From Martinezella lusitana (GTDB taxonomy: Bacteria; Pseudomonadota; Alphaproteobacteria; Rhizobiales; Rhizobiaceae), in NCBI RefSeq assembly GCF_014207095.1, contig NZ_JACHBG010000001.1, forward strand, positions 186,001-250,000: a stretch of DNA of 64,000 nt, given 5' to 3'. A program made the position numbers and the translations under genes. The notes under the pieces are model-generated. The model did no database searches. It saw only the letters and a program-made list of their open reading frames with translations, and was not told the origin of the DNA. The number at the start of each line of letters is the position of its first letter. Position 1 is the stretch's first letter. Of the stretch, positions 40,416-50,326 are shown piece after piece.

Positions 40416-40516
40416 GAGCAATTCCGGGAAAAGTGCGCAGCGGTTTTCCGTCCGGAATTGCGTAACAACAAAGGGACAGAGCATTCTCGCGATTCGAAGA
40501 AAAGCGGAAAGGCTCT
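40416..40516. repeat. Rhizobial intergenic mosaic repeat, copy B
   Basis: It repeats copy A closely: GCAATTCCGG facing CCGGAATTGC around AAAAGTGCGCAGCGGTTTT, then AGAGCATTCTCGC / GCGGAAAGGCTCT around GATTCGAAGAAAA. The dyads have kept compensating changes in the first module, which argues for a folded RNA or DNA form. Confidence 0.85.
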
Positions 40517-40618
40517 ACGAACTGGAAATATGCGAGCCGGCGGGGCAAAACTCCGCCGGCTCGACTTTTTTGTCGGAATCGTTCATTTCTGCTTGAGAAC
40601 ATAAGAGGAACAATATCG

Positions 40619-40924
40619 ATGCTGAAAGATCTGATGATGCAATTCGAGACGGCGTCAGCGACCTATGCTGCCGATCACAGCCTGGAGCGCGACGACGATT
40701 GGTTCGTCCTGAAGCTCCAGGAGGAGATGGGTGAATTGATCCAGATCTGGAACAGGGTCACGGGCCGGGGCCGGCGCAAAGGCATGACCGACACGGAAAT
40801 GGCGACAGCTCTGGCTGACGAGACGGCCGACGTGCTCGGCCATGTCCTTCTGTTCGCGCATCGCAACGGCCTGGATCTGGCCGCTGCCGTCGAGCGCAAA
40901 TGGCTCTTTCGCCCGCAGGAATAA
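40619..40924 (+). CDS. MazG-like nucleotide pyrophosphohydrolase-related protein
   Basis: The 101-residue protein starts at ATG 40619 with GAGGA upstream. It has the all-alpha MazG pattern: LQEEMGELIQIWN (E-E-x-x-E) and DETADVLGHVLLFAH (E-x-x-D), which bind Mg for NTP hydrolysis. Small stand-alone members often clean up non-standard nucleotides; the substrate is not known. Confidence 0.82.
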   Translation: MLKDLMMQFETASATYAADHSLERDDDWFVLKLQEEMGELIQIWNRVTGRGRRKGMTDTEMATALADETADVLGHVLLFAHRNGLDLAAAVERKWLFRPQE

Positions 40925-40940
40925 GAGAGCAGGGGCTTTT

Positions 40941-42356
40941 TTAGGCCTTGGTGCCGCCAACCGTGATCTGGTCCATCCGCAGATGCGGCTGGCCGACGCC
41001 GACGGGAACCCATTGACCGGCCTTGCCGCAATTGCCGATGCCGGTATCGAGCTTCATGTCATTGCCGATCATGGTGACGCGCTTCATCGCATCCGGGCCG
41101 TTGCCGATCAGCATGGCGCCCTTGATCGGCGCGCCGATCTTGCCGTTCTCGATGAGATAGGCCTCGGTGCAGCCGAAGACGAACTTGCCGGAGGTGATAT
41201 CCACCTGGCCGCCGCCGAAGGAGACGGCATAAATGCCCTTCTTCACAGACGCGATGATTTCTTCCGGCGTCTTGTCGCCGCCGAGCATGTAGGTGTTGGT
41301 CATGCGCGGCATCGGGGTATGGGCGTAGCCCTGGCGCCGGCCGTTGCCGGTTGCCTTCATGCCCATCAGCCGGGCATTCTGCCGGTCCTGCATATAGCCG
41401 ACCAGCTTGCCGTTCTCGATCAGTACATTGTAGGCCGAAGGCGTGCCCTCGTCGTCGATGGTGATGGAGCCGCGGCGGTTCTCGATCGTGCCGTCATCGA
41501 CGACGGTAACGCCGGGTGCGGCTACCATCTGGCCCAACAGACCGGCGAAGGCCGAGGTTTTCTTGCGGTTGAAATCGCCTTCCAGCCCGTGCCCGACAGC
41601 CTCGTGCAGCATGACGCCCGGCCAACCGGAGCCAAGCACGACGTCCATCGTGCCGGCAGGCGCTTCGATCGCCTCGAGGTTGACGAGCGCCTGGCGCAGA
41701 GCCTCGTCCGCACCACGGCGCCAGTTGTCCTGGGTGACGAAATCGCCGAAGCCAACGCGGCCGCCGGTGCCGAAGGAGCCGGCTTCCTGGCGGTCGCCGT
41801 CGCCGGCGATGACGGAGATGTTGATTCGCGTCATCGGACGGATATCCCGCACACGGTGGCCGTCGGCGCGAAGGATATCGACCACCTGCCAGCTGGCTGC
41901 GATCGAAGCCGTCACCTGCCGCACCTTGTCGTCCTTGTCGCGCAGATAGCTGTCGATCTCCTGGAGAAGCTTTGCCTTTTCCTCGAAGGTCGGCGTGCCG
42001 ATCGGATTTTCGTCGCCGTAGAGCACCTTGTTGGTGCGCTGAGGTGCGGCGGCATAGGAGCCGGCATAGCCTGAGGTGACGGCGCGCACGGCGTCGGCGG
42101 CACGCTTCAACGCAGCTTCCGAAAGATCACCAGCATGCGCATAGCCCACGGCTTCGCCGGCCACCGCACGGAGGCCGAAGCCCTGTTCGGTATTGAAGCT
42201 TCCACCCTTCATCCGGCCGTTGTCGAAGGTCAGCGATTCGGCCTGGGCGTGTTCGATAAAGAGCTCGCCGTCGTCGGCGCCCGAAAGTGCCTCCGCTACG
42301 ATGTTCCGCAGCTTGGCTTCGTCGGCATCGAAAAGAGTAAGGAGATCGGTATTCAT
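40941..42356 (-). CDS. tldD: TldD metalloprotease subunit
   Basis: The 471-residue protein has the TldD zinc motif H251-E-x3-H256 (LHEAVGHGLEGD), DDEGTPS and NTYMLGGD in the C-terminal half. TldD works with TldE (PmbA) as a protease that unfolds and cuts peptides, for example in microcin B17 and CcdA turnover. The partner is not in the window. Start and length match the family. Confidence 0.95.
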   Translation of the reverse strand: MNTDLLTLFDADEAKLRNIVAEALSGADDGELFIEHAQAESLTFDNGRMKGGSFNTEQGFGLRAVAGEAVGYAHAGDLSEAALKRAADAVRAVTSGYAGSYAAAPQRTNKVLYGDENPIGTPTFEEKAKLLQEIDSYLRDKDDKVRQVTASIAASWQVVDILRADGHRVRDIRPMTRINISVIAGDGDRQEAGSFGTGGRVGFGDFVTQDNWRRGADEALRQALVNLEAIEAPAGTMDVVLGSGWPGVMLHEAVGHGLEGDFNRKKTSAFAGLLGQMVAAPGVTVVDDGTIENRRGSITIDDEGTPSAYNVLIENGKLVGYMQDRQNARLMGMKATGNGRRQGYAHTPMPRMTNTYMLGGDKTPEEIIASVKKGIYAVSFGGGQVDITSGKFVFGCTEAYLIENGKIGAPIKGAMLIGNGPDAMKRVTMIGNDMKLDTGIGNCGKAGQWVPVGVGQPHLRMDQITVGGTKA

Positions 42357-42419
42357 GGGTGCTGTGCTCCGTTCAACGCCGATGTAGGCTTCGCGCCGCG
42401 CAAGAGCAAGCCCATGCCG

Positions 42420-43040
42420 TCAGGGAAGGCTGTCGTAACCGTCCGCGAAACCCTTCAGATCGACGGGGATGCCGATGCCTTCCTCGGGCGACTGGAAGAC
42501 GATAAAGGTTGCGTTGGCGCCGCTGCGCAGCGTCTTCAGCAATTCGTCTTCGAGCACGACTTCGGCATAGCAGCCGTCAGCAAAGCAGCGCACGAAATAG
42601 GCGCGGCCAATATCCTTGCCGTCAATATTGAGGCCGAGGCCGTTCGGGAGGAGTACGCCGAGCGGGGCGAGAACGCGCAGGATCTTCGACTTTCGGTCGG
42701 CGGTCTTCAGGACGACGACGGAAAGGCCGATTTCCGGACGGTCCTCGGCGATCACGTTCTGCATCAGGGCGCATTGCTCTGTCGAAGCACCCGCGGGCTT
42801 GTCGCAGACGACGGACCAGGCGCCGTGGCTGGAGCGCACCGTACCCGGCGGTTGCGGAACCTGGCTGGTGGGAACCTGCTGTGTATGAGGCTGCGGCTGG
42901 CCCTGCGGTTGAGGTTGTAGCTGCTGGGTCTGCTGCGCGGGCTGAGTCTGTTGCGCTTGTTGCGCCCATGCAGGTGCTGCGACCGCAGCGACGACGCTGC
43001 CGGTAACAAGCCAAAGCCGGGCGAGGGAACGAAAACCCAT
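42420..43040 (-). CDS. Invasion-associated locus B (IalB) family protein
   Basis: The 206-residue protein starts at ATG 43040 (GAGG upstream), with signal peptide ending near AWA (residue 26). A Gln/Pro-rich linker follows (residues 28-62). The IalB domain then shows WSVVCDKPAG, CALMQNV and YFVRCFADGCYAEVVLEDELL, with four cysteines likely in disulfides. First named in Bartonella, the family is broad in Rhizobiales and its role is unclear. It ends 63 bases from tldD. Confidence 0.88.
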   Translation of the reverse strand: MGFRSLARLWLVTGSVVAAVAAPAWAQQAQQTQPAQQTQQLQPQPQGQPQPHTQQVPTSQVPQPPGTVRSSHGAWSVVCDKPAGASTEQCALMQNVIAEDRPEIGLSVVVLKTADRKSKILRVLAPLGVLLPNGLGLNIDGKDIGRAYFVRCFADGCYAEVVLEDELLKTLRSGANATFIVFQSPEEGIGIPVDLKGFADGYDSLP

Positions 43041-43376
43041 GGAAACCTCTAGATTCGAATCAGTGCCGCTATTGTTGAAGCCCATGCCAGCAAATGAAAA
43101 GCCCCGTGTGCTGGATTCCAATCGACTGCGGCGGAAATACGACGTCTACTCCATTTTGTCGGGGTGGCGCCATGGACCGCGATGCAATTTTTCGTATGAT
43201 GATGAAATGCTTGCCTTGTTCGGCCGGCGAGGGGATCGGATTCGCGCAAAAATGCCGCACTAACAAATGTCGTGAGTTGTTGCGGAGCACCCCAAACTGT
43301 GGTTTGAAGCGCAATGGATTGTAGGGATACTGCGTTTGAGGAAGATCTGGGATCAAACGCTGGAGGGAGAGACATC
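43041..43376 (+). other. 336-base region with the cox operon promoter and the divergent ialB leader
   Basis: No convincing gene is seen here. The coxB frame stays open upstream of the chosen start but lacks coding character. I looked for an FNR/FixK box (TTGAT-N4-ATCAA) and found none, so oxygen-responsive control by FixK at this site is not supported. Confidence 0.5.
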
Positions 43377-44267
43377 GTGATTAAGAGAGCTTACGCGGCT
43401 CTGGCGGCTATGATCTGTCTGCTTTTTGCGACAGGTAGCTACGCCGATCAGCCGAAACCTTGGGAAACCGGTATGCAGGAAGCGGCAACCGGCATCATGC
43501 ATCAAATCCGCTGGTTTGAGGCATACACGCTTTGGTTTATCATTCCGATCACGCTGCTGGTTCTCGTCCTCCTGGTGGTGGTCATGGTAAAGTTCCGGGC
43601 TTCCAGGAACCCGGTTCCGTCCAAGACGAGCCACAACACGCTGATTGAAGTGATCTGGACCATCGGTCCCGTCCTCGTCCTGCTGTTTCTGGCAATTCCC
43701 TCCTTCAATCTTCTCACCGACCAGCTGACTTTTCCGCAGCAGACCGACGTGACCGTCAAGGCGACGGCGACGCAGTGGCAGTGGAATTACGAATATGAAA
43801 ACGCCGGCGCGACGCCGGTCGCTTTCGATTCCTTCATGCTGAAAGAGCCGGATCGCACGGCGGCCGGCAAGGAAGACAAGTCGAAATATCCCCGGCTGCT
43901 GGCTGTGGATAATGAAATGGTGGTGCCTGTCGGCAAGAACGTCCGCGTTCTCGTCACCGCTGCTCCGGCTGACGTCATCCACTCCTTCGCCGTTCCGTCC
44001 TTCGGCGTCAGAATCGACGCTATCCCGGGTCGTCTGAACGAGACCTGGTTCAAGGCCGATCGTGAAGGTCTGTTTTACGGTCAGTGTTCCGAGCTTTGCG
44101 GCAAGGATCACTCCTTCATGCCGATCGCAATTCGTGTCGTCTCCGACGATCAGTACAAGCAATGGCTTGCTGCCGCTGCAACCGATCTGGGTAAGGCGAA
44201 TAAGGCTCTGATGGCCGCTGTCGACCAACCGACGACCGTCAAGGTCGCCGAAAACACGGCCAAGTAA
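43377..44267 (+). CDS. coxB: Cytochrome c oxidase subunit II
   Basis: The 296-residue protein starts at GTG 43377 with GGAGGGA upstream. It has a signal peptide, two transmembrane helices (about residues 44-70 and 84-105) and a periplasmic CuA cupredoxin domain. The CuA ligands are in HSFAVPSFG and [20 protein letters not shown] is the cytochrome c docking/aromatic patch. It accepts electrons from cytochrome c in the aa3-type oxidase. Confidence 0.97.
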   Translation: MIKRAYAALAAMICLLFATGSYADQPKPWETGMQEAATGIMHQIRWFEAYTLWFIIPITLLVLVLLVVVMVKFRASRNPVPSKTSHNTLIEVIWTIGPVLVLLFLAIPSFNLLTDQLTFPQQTDVTVKATATQWQWNYEYENAGATPVAFDSFMLKEPDRTAAGKEDKSKYPRLLAVDNEMVVPVGKNVRVLVTAAPADVIHSFAVPSFGVRIDAIPGRLNETWFKADREGLFYGQCSELCGKDHSFMPIAIRVVSDDQYKQWLAAAATDLGKANKALMAAVDQPTTVKVAENTAK

Positions 44268-44281
44268 GAGGGGTAGGAACA

Positions 44282-45976
44282 ATGGCTGGATCAAAGGCAC
44301 ACGACGATCATTCGCACGGTCTGCAAGACGCACATGCGCATGATGATCATCACGCCCACAAGCAGACCTTCGCAGAGCGTTGGCTGTTTTCGACGAATCA
44401 CAAGGACATCGGCACGCTCTATCTGATCTTCGCGATCTTCGCGGGCGTGATCGGCTTCCTCCTCTCCGTTGCCATCCGCATGGAATTGCAGGAGCCCGGC
44501 ATTCAGATCTTCAGCGGTCTGGCGTCGATGGTTTACGGTTATTCCGGCGATGCCGCCATCGATGGCGGCAAGCAGATGTACAACGTCTTCGTCACCGCTC
44601 ACGCCCTGATCATGATCTTCTTCATGGTCATGCCGGCGATGATTGGCGGCTTTGCCAACTGGATGGTGCCGATCATGATCGGCGCGCCGGACATGGCTTT
44701 CCCGCGCCTCAACAACATCTCCTTCTGGCTGCTCGTTCCGGCCTTCCTGCTGCTTATCCTCTCGATGTTTGTCGAAGGCCCGGCAGGTGCGTACGGTGCA
44801 GGCGGCGGCTGGACGATGTATGTGCCCTTGTCGGGAACCGTCGGCCATCCTGGCCCGGCGATCGATCTGGTCATCTTCGCGCTGCATATCGCCGGTGCAT
44901 CCTCGATCCTCGGTGCGATCAACTTCATCACCACGATCCTGAACATGCGCGCTCCGGGCATGACGCTGCACAAGATGCCGCTGTTTGCCTGGTCGGTTTT
45001 GATCACCGCATTCCTGCTGCTGCTGTCGCTGCCGGTTCTGGCAGGCGCCATCACGATGATTCTGACCGACCGCAACTTCGGCACGACCTTCTTCGCGCCT
45101 GAAGGCGGCGGCGACCCGCTGCTCTACCAGCACCTGTTCTGGTTCTTCGGCCATCCGGAAGTCTACATTCTGATCCTGCCCGGCTTCGGCATGATCAGCC
45201 ACATCATCTCCACCTTCTCGCGCAAGCCGATCTTCGGCTACCTTGGCATGGCCTACGCCATGGTCGCGATCGGTGCTGTCGGCTTCGTCGTCTGGGCTCA
45301 CCACATGTACGTGACGGGCCTCTCGCTCGACACGCAGCGCTACTTCGTTTTCGCGACAATGGTCATCGCCGTCCCAACGGGCGTGAAGATCTTCTCGTGG
45401 ATCGCGACGATGTGGGGCGGCTCCATCGAGTTTCGCACGCCGATGATCTGGGCACTCGGCTTCATCTTCCTGTTCACGCTCGGCGGCGTCACGGGCGTTC
45501 AGCTCGCGAATGCCGGCCTCGACCGTGAATTGCATGCGACCTACTTCGTCGTGGCGCACTTCCACTACGTCCTGTCGCTCGGCGCCGTCTTCGCGATTTT
45601 CGCCGCCTGGTACTACTGGTTCCCGAAGATGACCGGCTACATGTACAATGAGCGCATTGGCAACTGGCACTTCTGGATCACGTTCATCGGCGTGAACATG
45701 GTGTTCTTCCCGCAGCATTTCCTGGGTCGTTCGGGCATGCCGCGCCGCTATATCGACTATCCGGATGCCTATGCTGGCTGGAACTTCGTGTCCTCCATCG
45801 GCTCCTATGTCGCAGCCGTAGGCCTTTGCTTCTTCTTCTGGGGCGTTATAGATGCCTTCGCAAAGAAGCGCGTTGCCGGTAACAATCCCTGGGGTGAGGG
45901 CGCTACCACGCTCGAATGGCAGCTTTCGTCGCCGCCGCCGCACCACCAGTGGGAAGAGCTGCCGCGCATCAAGTAG
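44282..45976 (+). CDS. coxA: Cytochrome c oxidase subunit I (aa3-type)
   Basis: The 564-residue integral membrane protein carries heme a, heme a3 and CuB. Ligand motifs are [10 protein letters not shown] (heme a), [13 protein letters not shown] (CuB His cross-linked to Tyr), WAHHMY (CuB) and [10 protein letters not shown] (both hemes). The N-terminus is His/Asp-rich ([20 protein letters not shown]), unusually so and perhaps able to bind metal. It follows coxB by 14 bases; a hairpin separates it from ctaB. Confidence 0.98.
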   Translation: MAGSKAHDDHSHGLQDAHAHDDHHAHKQTFAERWLFSTNHKDIGTLYLIFAIFAGVIGFLLSVAIRMELQEPGIQIFSGLASMVYGYSGDAAIDGGKQMYNVFVTAHALIMIFFMVMPAMIGGFANWMVPIMIGAPDMAFPRLNNISFWLLVPAFLLLILSMFVEGPAGAYGAGGGWTMYVPLSGTVGHPGPAIDLVIFALHIAGASSILGAINFITTILNMRAPGMTLHKMPLFAWSVLITAFLLLLSLPVLAGAITMILTDRNFGTTFFAPEGGGDPLLYQHLFWFFGHPEVYILILPGFGMISHIISTFSRKPIFGYLGMAYAMVAIGAVGFVVWAHHMYVTGLSLDTQRYFVFATMVIAVPTGVKIFSWIATMWGGSIEFRTPMIWALGFIFLFTLGGVTGVQLANAGLDRELHATYFVVAHFHYVLSLGAVFAIFAAWYYWFPKMTGYMYNERIGNWHFWITFIGVNMVFFPQHFLGRSGMPRRYIDYPDAYAGWNFVSSIGSYVAAVGLCFFFWGVIDAFAKKRVAGNNPWGEGATTLEWQLSSPPPHHQWEELPRIK

Positions 45977-45983
45977 TCTATTT

Positions 45984-46010
45984 CCGGACGCCGTGATAAA
46001 CGGCGTCCGG
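45984..46010 (+). terminator. Intercistronic hairpin between coxA and ctaB
   Basis: CCGGACGCCGT at 45984-45994 pairs perfectly (11 bp) with 46000-46010 around GATAA. It lacks a T-run and lies within the operon, so it more likely protects or attenuates the coxBA message than ends it. That would give more structural subunit than assembly factor mRNA. Confidence 0.6.
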
Positions 46011-46034
46011 TTCAACTGAATAATTGGAAAAAGA

Positions 46035-46985
46035 ATGACGGTCATCGACAATCACGAAGCACTTGCAAAGCAAGCCGAAAGCGGCCTGTCGGAGGCAAGT
46101 GCGCGCGATTATTTCGAGCTTCTGAAGCCGCGCGTGATGTCGCTGGTCGTCTTCACCGCTTTCACCGGCCTGGTGGTGGCTCCCGGCCACATCAACCCGG
46201 TTCTCGGTTTCATCGCCATCCTCTGCATCGCCGTTGGCGCCGGCGCATCCGGCGCACTGAACATGTGGTATGACGCCGATATCGATGCCGTCATGAGCCG
46301 CACGGCACGCCGGCCGATCCCTTCGGGTCGCGTCAGCCCGTCCGAAGCTCTGGCATTCGGTCTGGTGCTGTCGGGCTTCTCGGTGACGATCCTCGGGCTG
46401 GCTGTGAACTGGCTGTCCGCCGGTATCCTTGCCTTCACCATTTTCTTCTATGCCGTTATCTACACGATGTGGCTGAAGCGCTCGACGTCGCAGAATATCG
46501 TCATCGGCGGCGCGGCAGGCGCTTTCCCGCCCGTCATCGGCTGGGCTTGCGTGACGGGTAGCGTGCCGATGGAGAGCATCGTGCTCTTCCTCATCATCTT
46601 CCTCTGGACCCCGGCGCATTTCTGGGCGCTGGCCCTGTTCAAGATGCGTGACTACGAGGTCGTCGGCGTGCCGATGCTGCCGAACGTCGCCGGCATCCCC
46701 GCGACGAAGAACCAGATCGTCGTCTATGCCGTGCTGACCGCCATCATCGGCGTCGTTCCCGCCTTCATGGGCTTTGCAAGTCTCGGCTATGGCATCGTCG
46801 CAGCAATTCTCGGCGTGATCTTCATTCACTGTTCCATCGCCGTCTGGCGCATGGCCGATGGCGATGAAAAGATGGTGCCGGCGAAGAAGCTGTTCGGCTT
46901 TTCCATTTTCTATCTTTTCGCGATCTTTTCCGCACTGCTGATCGACCGGCTTGTTGCCGTGCTGATGTCCGGAGGCTGGCTATGA
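46035..46985 (+). CDS. ctaB: Protoheme IX farnesyltransferase (heme O synthase)
   Basis: The 316-residue UbiA-family membrane enzyme adds farnesyl to heme b to give heme O, the precursor of heme a. It has the prenyl-diphosphate binding motif [23 protein letters not shown] and the second Asp/His segment around [14 protein letters not shown], with nine hydrophobic helices. Its stop overlaps the coxF start (ATGA). Confidence 0.96.
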   Translation: MTVIDNHEALAKQAESGLSEASARDYFELLKPRVMSLVVFTAFTGLVVAPGHINPVLGFIAILCIAVGAGASGALNMWYDADIDAVMSRTARRPIPSGRVSPSEALAFGLVLSGFSVTILGLAVNWLSAGILAFTIFFYAVIYTMWLKRSTSQNIVIGGAAGAFPPVIGWACVTGSVPMESIVLFLIIFLWTPAHFWALALFKMRDYEVVGVPMLPNVAGIPATKNQIVVYAVLTAIIGVVPAFMGFASLGYGIVAAILGVIFIHCSIAVWRMADGDEKMVPAKKLFGFSIFYLFAIFSALLIDRLVAVLMSGGWL

Positions 46986-47122
46986 TCGAGCTTGTCAAGC
47001 TGACGGAAGCGCAGAAGAAGTCGCGGCGCGGGCGCAATATAGCACTCGGCCTGGTATTGGCTGGCCTGGTGATCCTGTTCTACGCGATCACTATCATCAA
47101 GGTCGGTTCCGGACACGTTTGA
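46982..47122 (+). CDS. coxF: CoxF-like small membrane protein
   Basis: A 46-residue frame starts at ATG 46982 inside the ctaB stop (ATGA) and ends at TGA 47120-47122. It reads [19 protein letters not shown] followed by a single transmembrane helix of about 21 residues and a short tail ending SGHV. The position and shape match CoxF, the small assembly-associated protein of alphaproteobacterial cox operons. It is easily missed by length filters. Confidence 0.85.
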   Translation: MIELVKLTEAQKKSRRGRNIALGLVLAGLVILFYAITIIKVGSGHV

Positions 47123-47131
47123 GGAGGCGTG

Positions 47132-47743
47132 ATGGAGGAGGGGGCAAAGAAAAGCACTGAAGCGGGCGGCCGTAACAACGGGCTGGTCGTTGCCATGTGC
47201 CTGAGCTTCGTCATCGGCATGAGCGCCATGTGCGCTGCAGCCGTGCCGCTCTATCGTATGTTCTGCCAGGTGACGGGCTATAACGGCACCACCCAGCGCA
47301 CGGAACAGGTATCAAACGTCATTCTCGACAGGCGGATTCAGGTCTCGTTCGACGCCAATGTCGCGCCCGGTTTGCCGTGGGATTTCAAGCCGGTGCAGAA
47401 ATCGGTGAACCCGAAGATCGGCGAGACGATCGAAGTCAAGTTCGTGATCGAGAACAAGTCCGACAAGCCGGAACGCGGTCAGGCGATCTTCAATGTTTCG
47501 CCGCTGGAAGCAGGCGTCTATTTCAACAAGGTCCAGTGCTTCTGCTTCAACGAGACGGATCTGGCGCCCGGGGAAAAGCGCGAAATGCCTGTCGTCTTCT
47601 ACGTTGACCCTGAGATCGCCACGGCGGTGGAAACCAAGACGATCAATGCGCTGACATTGTCCTACACCTATTATCCACGGGAAGGCGCAAAGCCCGTGGC
47701 ATCCAACGACGCCGCAGTGCGGCCGGTGGAAAAAAAGCTTTGA
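47132..47743 (+). CDS. ctaG: Cytochrome c oxidase assembly protein CtaG (Cox11)
   Basis: The 203-residue protein starts at ATG 47132 (GGAGG upstream). It has one N-terminal membrane helix and a periplasmic Ig-like domain. The copper-binding region is [11 protein letters not shown], and a further Cys lies in [12 protein letters not shown]. It delivers copper to the CuB site of CoxA. It sits directly after coxF, before coxC. Confidence 0.96.
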   Translation: MEEGAKKSTEAGGRNNGLVVAMCLSFVIGMSAMCAAAVPLYRMFCQVTGYNGTTQRTEQVSNVILDRRIQVSFDANVAPGLPWDFKPVQKSVNPKIGETIEVKFVIENKSDKPERGQAIFNVSPLEAGVYFNKVQCFCFNETDLAPGEKREMPVVFYVDPEIATAVETKTINALTLSYTYYPREGAKPVASNDAAVRPVEKKL

Positions 47744-47806
47744 TGGAGAGTGCTTTTCGGTTCGACCGGAAGCAATATGGGAAAAAGTTATTCGGGGATT
47801 GCTGAT

Positions 47807-48685
47807 ATGGCCGAAGCGCATCAGAAAAAACACGACTATCACATTATCGATCCCAGCCCGTGGCCGATCGTTGCGGCCCTTGGTGCCTTCGTGATCACCT
47901 TCGGTGGTGTCGGCTTTATGCGCTACCTCAATGGCGGCGCGCTGCATCTGTTCGGGCTGAACTTCGCGCAGCCCTGGCTGTTCTTCATCGGCCTGGCGCT
48001 GATCCTCTATGTCATGTACGGCTGGTGGGCCGATACGATCAAGGAGGCGCATGAGGGCGCGCATACCCGCGTCGTGTCCCTGCATCTGCGCTACGGCATG
48101 ATCATGTTCATCGCCTCCGAGGTGATGTTCTTCGTTGCCTGGTTCTGGGCCTATTTCGATGTCAGCCTCTTCCCGAACGAGGCGATCCAGGCGTCGCGTA
48201 CGGCCTTCCTTGGTGGCCAGTTCCCGCCGAAGGGCGTCGAGGTGCTCGACCCCTGGCACCTGCCGATCTACAACACCGTCATCCTGCTGCTGTCGGGCAC
48301 CACGGTGACCTGGGCACACCATGCGCTGCTGCATGGCGACCGCAAGGGACTGATCCAGGGTCTGGCGCTTACCGTATTGCTCGGTGCGCTGTTCTCCTGT
48401 GTGCAGGCCTATGAGTATGCGCACGCTCCCTTCGCGTTCAAGAACTCGATCTACGGCGCGACCTTCTTCATGGCGACCGGCTTCCACGGCTTCCACGTCT
48501 TGATCGGTACGATCTTCCTGCTGGTCTGCCTCGTGCGCGCCATCAGGGGTGATTTCACCCCGAAGCAGCACTTCGGCTTCGAAGCGGCCGCCTGGTATTG
48601 GCACTTCGTTGACGTCGTCTGGTTGTTCCTGTTCTTCTGTATCTATATCTGGGGCAGCTGGGGCGCGCCTTTGGCGGCTGGTTAA
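47807..48685 (+). CDS. coxC: Cytochrome c oxidase subunit III
   Basis: The 292-residue protein starts at ATG 47807 with GGGG upstream. It has seven transmembrane helices and the family motifs HDYHIIDPSPWPI, LRYGMIMFIASEVMFFVAWFWAYF and the last-helix HFVDVVWLFLF. It stabilises the oxidase and helps proton uptake. A longer frame upstream lacks support. Confidence 0.97.
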   Translation: MAEAHQKKHDYHIIDPSPWPIVAALGAFVITFGGVGFMRYLNGGALHLFGLNFAQPWLFFIGLALILYVMYGWWADTIKEAHEGAHTRVVSLHLRYGMIMFIASEVMFFVAWFWAYFDVSLFPNEAIQASRTAFLGGQFPPKGVEVLDPWHLPIYNTVILLLSGTTVTWAHHALLHGDRKGLIQGLALTVLLGALFSCVQAYEYAHAPFAFKNSIYGATFFMATGFHGFHVLIGTIFLLVCLVRAIRGDFTPKQHFGFEAAAWYWHFVDVVWLFLFFCIYIWGSWGAPLAAG

Positions 48686-48723
48686 AGCCGGCTGAATTTC
48701 AGCCAAGACTGTGAAATCCTGTC

Positions 48724-48759
48724 GCCGCAAAAGCCATCTCGATCCGAGGCTTTTGCGGC
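48724..48759 (+). terminator. Terminator-like hairpin after coxC
   Basis: A perfect 12-bp stem (GCCGCAAAAGCC / GGCTTTTGCGGC) with a 12-base loop lies 38 bases past the coxC stop, followed by GGCATTGTTTCG. The T-run is modest. It most likely ends the coxBA-ctaB-coxF-ctaG-coxC transcript. Confidence 0.65.
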
Positions 48760-48842
48760 GGCATTGTTTCGACGGGAAGCCATGAGATCTTCACTGCTTC
48801 CCCCGGTTATCGGATTCCCCTTGTTCATGGAGGTTTGCTCCC

Positions 48843-49652
48843 TTGTCCATTTGGATCTGCAAGGCATGCGGCGCTCATTTCGCACCGAGTGACGACTACC
48901 CCTCCCACTGCGTCATTTGCGAGGATGAGCGGCAGTATGTTCCCGAAAGCGGCCAGCAGTGGCTCGCACGCGAAGCGCTTACCACGATCCACCTGAATGA
49001 GTGGGATGAGCTGGAGCCGAACCTGACCGGCATCAGCGTTGCTCCAGCAATCGGCATCGGGCAGAGGGCGCTTCTCCTGCAATCTCCGCATGGGAATGTT
49101 CTTTGGGACTGCACGGCCATGCTCGATGAGAAAACACGAGCTCGTATTCAGGAACTTGGTGGCCTCAAGGCCATCTGCCTGTCTCATCCACATTTCTATA
49201 CGGGCATGGTGGAATGGAGCGAGGCGTTGGGCGGCGTACCGATCCTGTTGCACGAGGCCGATCTTGCCTATATCCAGCGGCCAAGCCCATTGATCGAGCC
49301 ATGGCAGGGCGATCGCCGCGAAGTGCTGCCCGGCATTGCCCTCCACCGGCTCGGCGGACATTTCGACGGGAGCAGCGTTCTGGAGTGGCGGGCCGGCGCA
49401 GACGGAAGGGGTGTCCTTCTCGTCGGCGATACCATCCATGTGGTGGCTGACAGACGCTGGGTCTCCTTCATGCATTCGTTTCCGAACGCGATCCCTTTGC
49501 CGGCGCGCGAAGTCAGCCGCATCGCAGATCGCGCTGCGGCTCTCCGTTTCGATCGCATCTACGGCCCCTGGAAGGAAAAGTTCATACCGATGGGCGCGAA
49601 GGAAAGCGTCGCCCGTTCGGCCGAGCGCTATATCCGCTTGCTCGAATCCTAG
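48843..49652 (+). CDS. Metallo-beta-lactamase-fold protein with N-terminal zinc ribbon
   Basis: The 269-residue protein starts at TTG 48843 (GGAGG nine bases upstream). Residues 4-30 hold two Cys pairs, CKACG and CVICE, a rubredoxin or zinc-ribbon type knuckle. An MBL fold follows: ISVAPAIGIGQRALLL, LSHPHFYTGM, GGHFDGSSVLEW and LLVGDTIHVV. The HxHxDH motif is altered to HPHFYT, so the second metal site is probably absent or different. It lies within the cox/SURF1 region and I do not know its substrate. Confidence 0.8.
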   Translation: MSIWICKACGAHFAPSDDYPSHCVICEDERQYVPESGQQWLAREALTTIHLNEWDELEPNLTGISVAPAIGIGQRALLLQSPHGNVLWDCTAMLDEKTRARIQELGGLKAICLSHPHFYTGMVEWSEALGGVPILLHEADLAYIQRPSPLIEPWQGDRREVLPGIALHRLGGHFDGSSVLEWRAGADGRGVLLVGDTIHVVADRRWVSFMHSFPNAIPLPAREVSRIADRAAALRFDRIYGPWKEKFIPMGAKESVARSAERYIRLLES

Positions 49653-49675
49653 CCACCGGTCGCCAAAGCCCCTTG

Positions 49676-50326
49676 TCAGCCGGCGGTGGCAAGTCGCTCA
49701 AACGCCGATGGGTGCGGAGCGCCCAATGCAAGCATCTGCTGGATCTGCTTGGCGCATTCCTGCGGGCTCCTTGCTGTGGTGTCGACTTCCAGGTCGTAGA
49801 TGCCGGGCTTGTGCACATGCTCTTGCCAGGCGATGACTGGCGTCGGGATAGGCGCGCCGGCCTGAACCGCAACGTAGGTGCCTTGTCTTTCAGACCCCTC
49901 CGCCATGCGACGCTGCATCACCACGTCGAGCGAACAGCGCACCCCGACGAACAAAACGGGCAACCCAGCCAGTTGCTGTGCACAATCGCCAAGGATGCCG
50001 AGCGGACGTGAATGGGCGTCGTGATGCCCGAACTCGGCGACGACATTGAAGCCGGCGCGACTATGGGCGGCGATCGATTCATAGAGTGCGGCATAAAAGC
50101 GCGGAACGAGCGGCTCGAGGTCGGGTCGTTCACCGCCGGGGCGCAAGCCGATGCCCGGGCGATAGCGCTCGGGCGTCACGTGTCGCACATAAACGTCAAC
50201 GCCAAGATTGACCCACACGCCGTCAAATCCGGCTTGTATGGCTTCGACAATACTCGATTTTCCGGATCTCGGCGCACCGTTGAGGATGATGATGCGACCC
50301 GCGGCGATGCCGTTGTTGTGTTCCAA
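49676..50326 (-). CDS. Chloramphenicol phosphotransferase-like P-loop kinase
   Basis: The 216-residue protein probably starts at TTG 50326 (AAGGA upstream); a frame continues to ATG 50401. It has Walker A GAPRSGKSS directly after a short N-terminus (RIIILNG), the conserved VDVYV region, and LFVGVRCSLDVVMQRRMAEG. This matches the CPT family, which includes chloramphenicol 3'-O-phosphotransferase; most members have other, unknown substrates. It is on the opposite strand to its neighbours. Confidence 0.8.
   Translation of the reverse strand: MEHNNGIAAGRIIILNGAPRSGKSSIVEAIQAGFDGVWVNLGVDVYVRHVTPERYRPGIGLRPGGERPDLEPLVPRFYAALYESIAAHSRAGFNVVAEFGHHDAHSRPLGILGDCAQQLAGLPVLFVGVRCSLDVVMQRRMAEGSERQGTYVAVQAGAPIPTPVIAWQEHVHKPGIYDLEVDTTARSPQECAKQIQQMLALGAPHPSAFERLATAG

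Noticed and set aside
43041..43376. FNR/FixK box before coxB
   Set aside because: No TTGAT-N4-ATCAA or close variant is present.
44291..46051. A 586-codon open frame antisense to coxA
   Set aside because: It exists because coxA has high third-position GC; the translation is biased to Arg, Asp and His and has no domain, while the plus strand encodes full subunit I.
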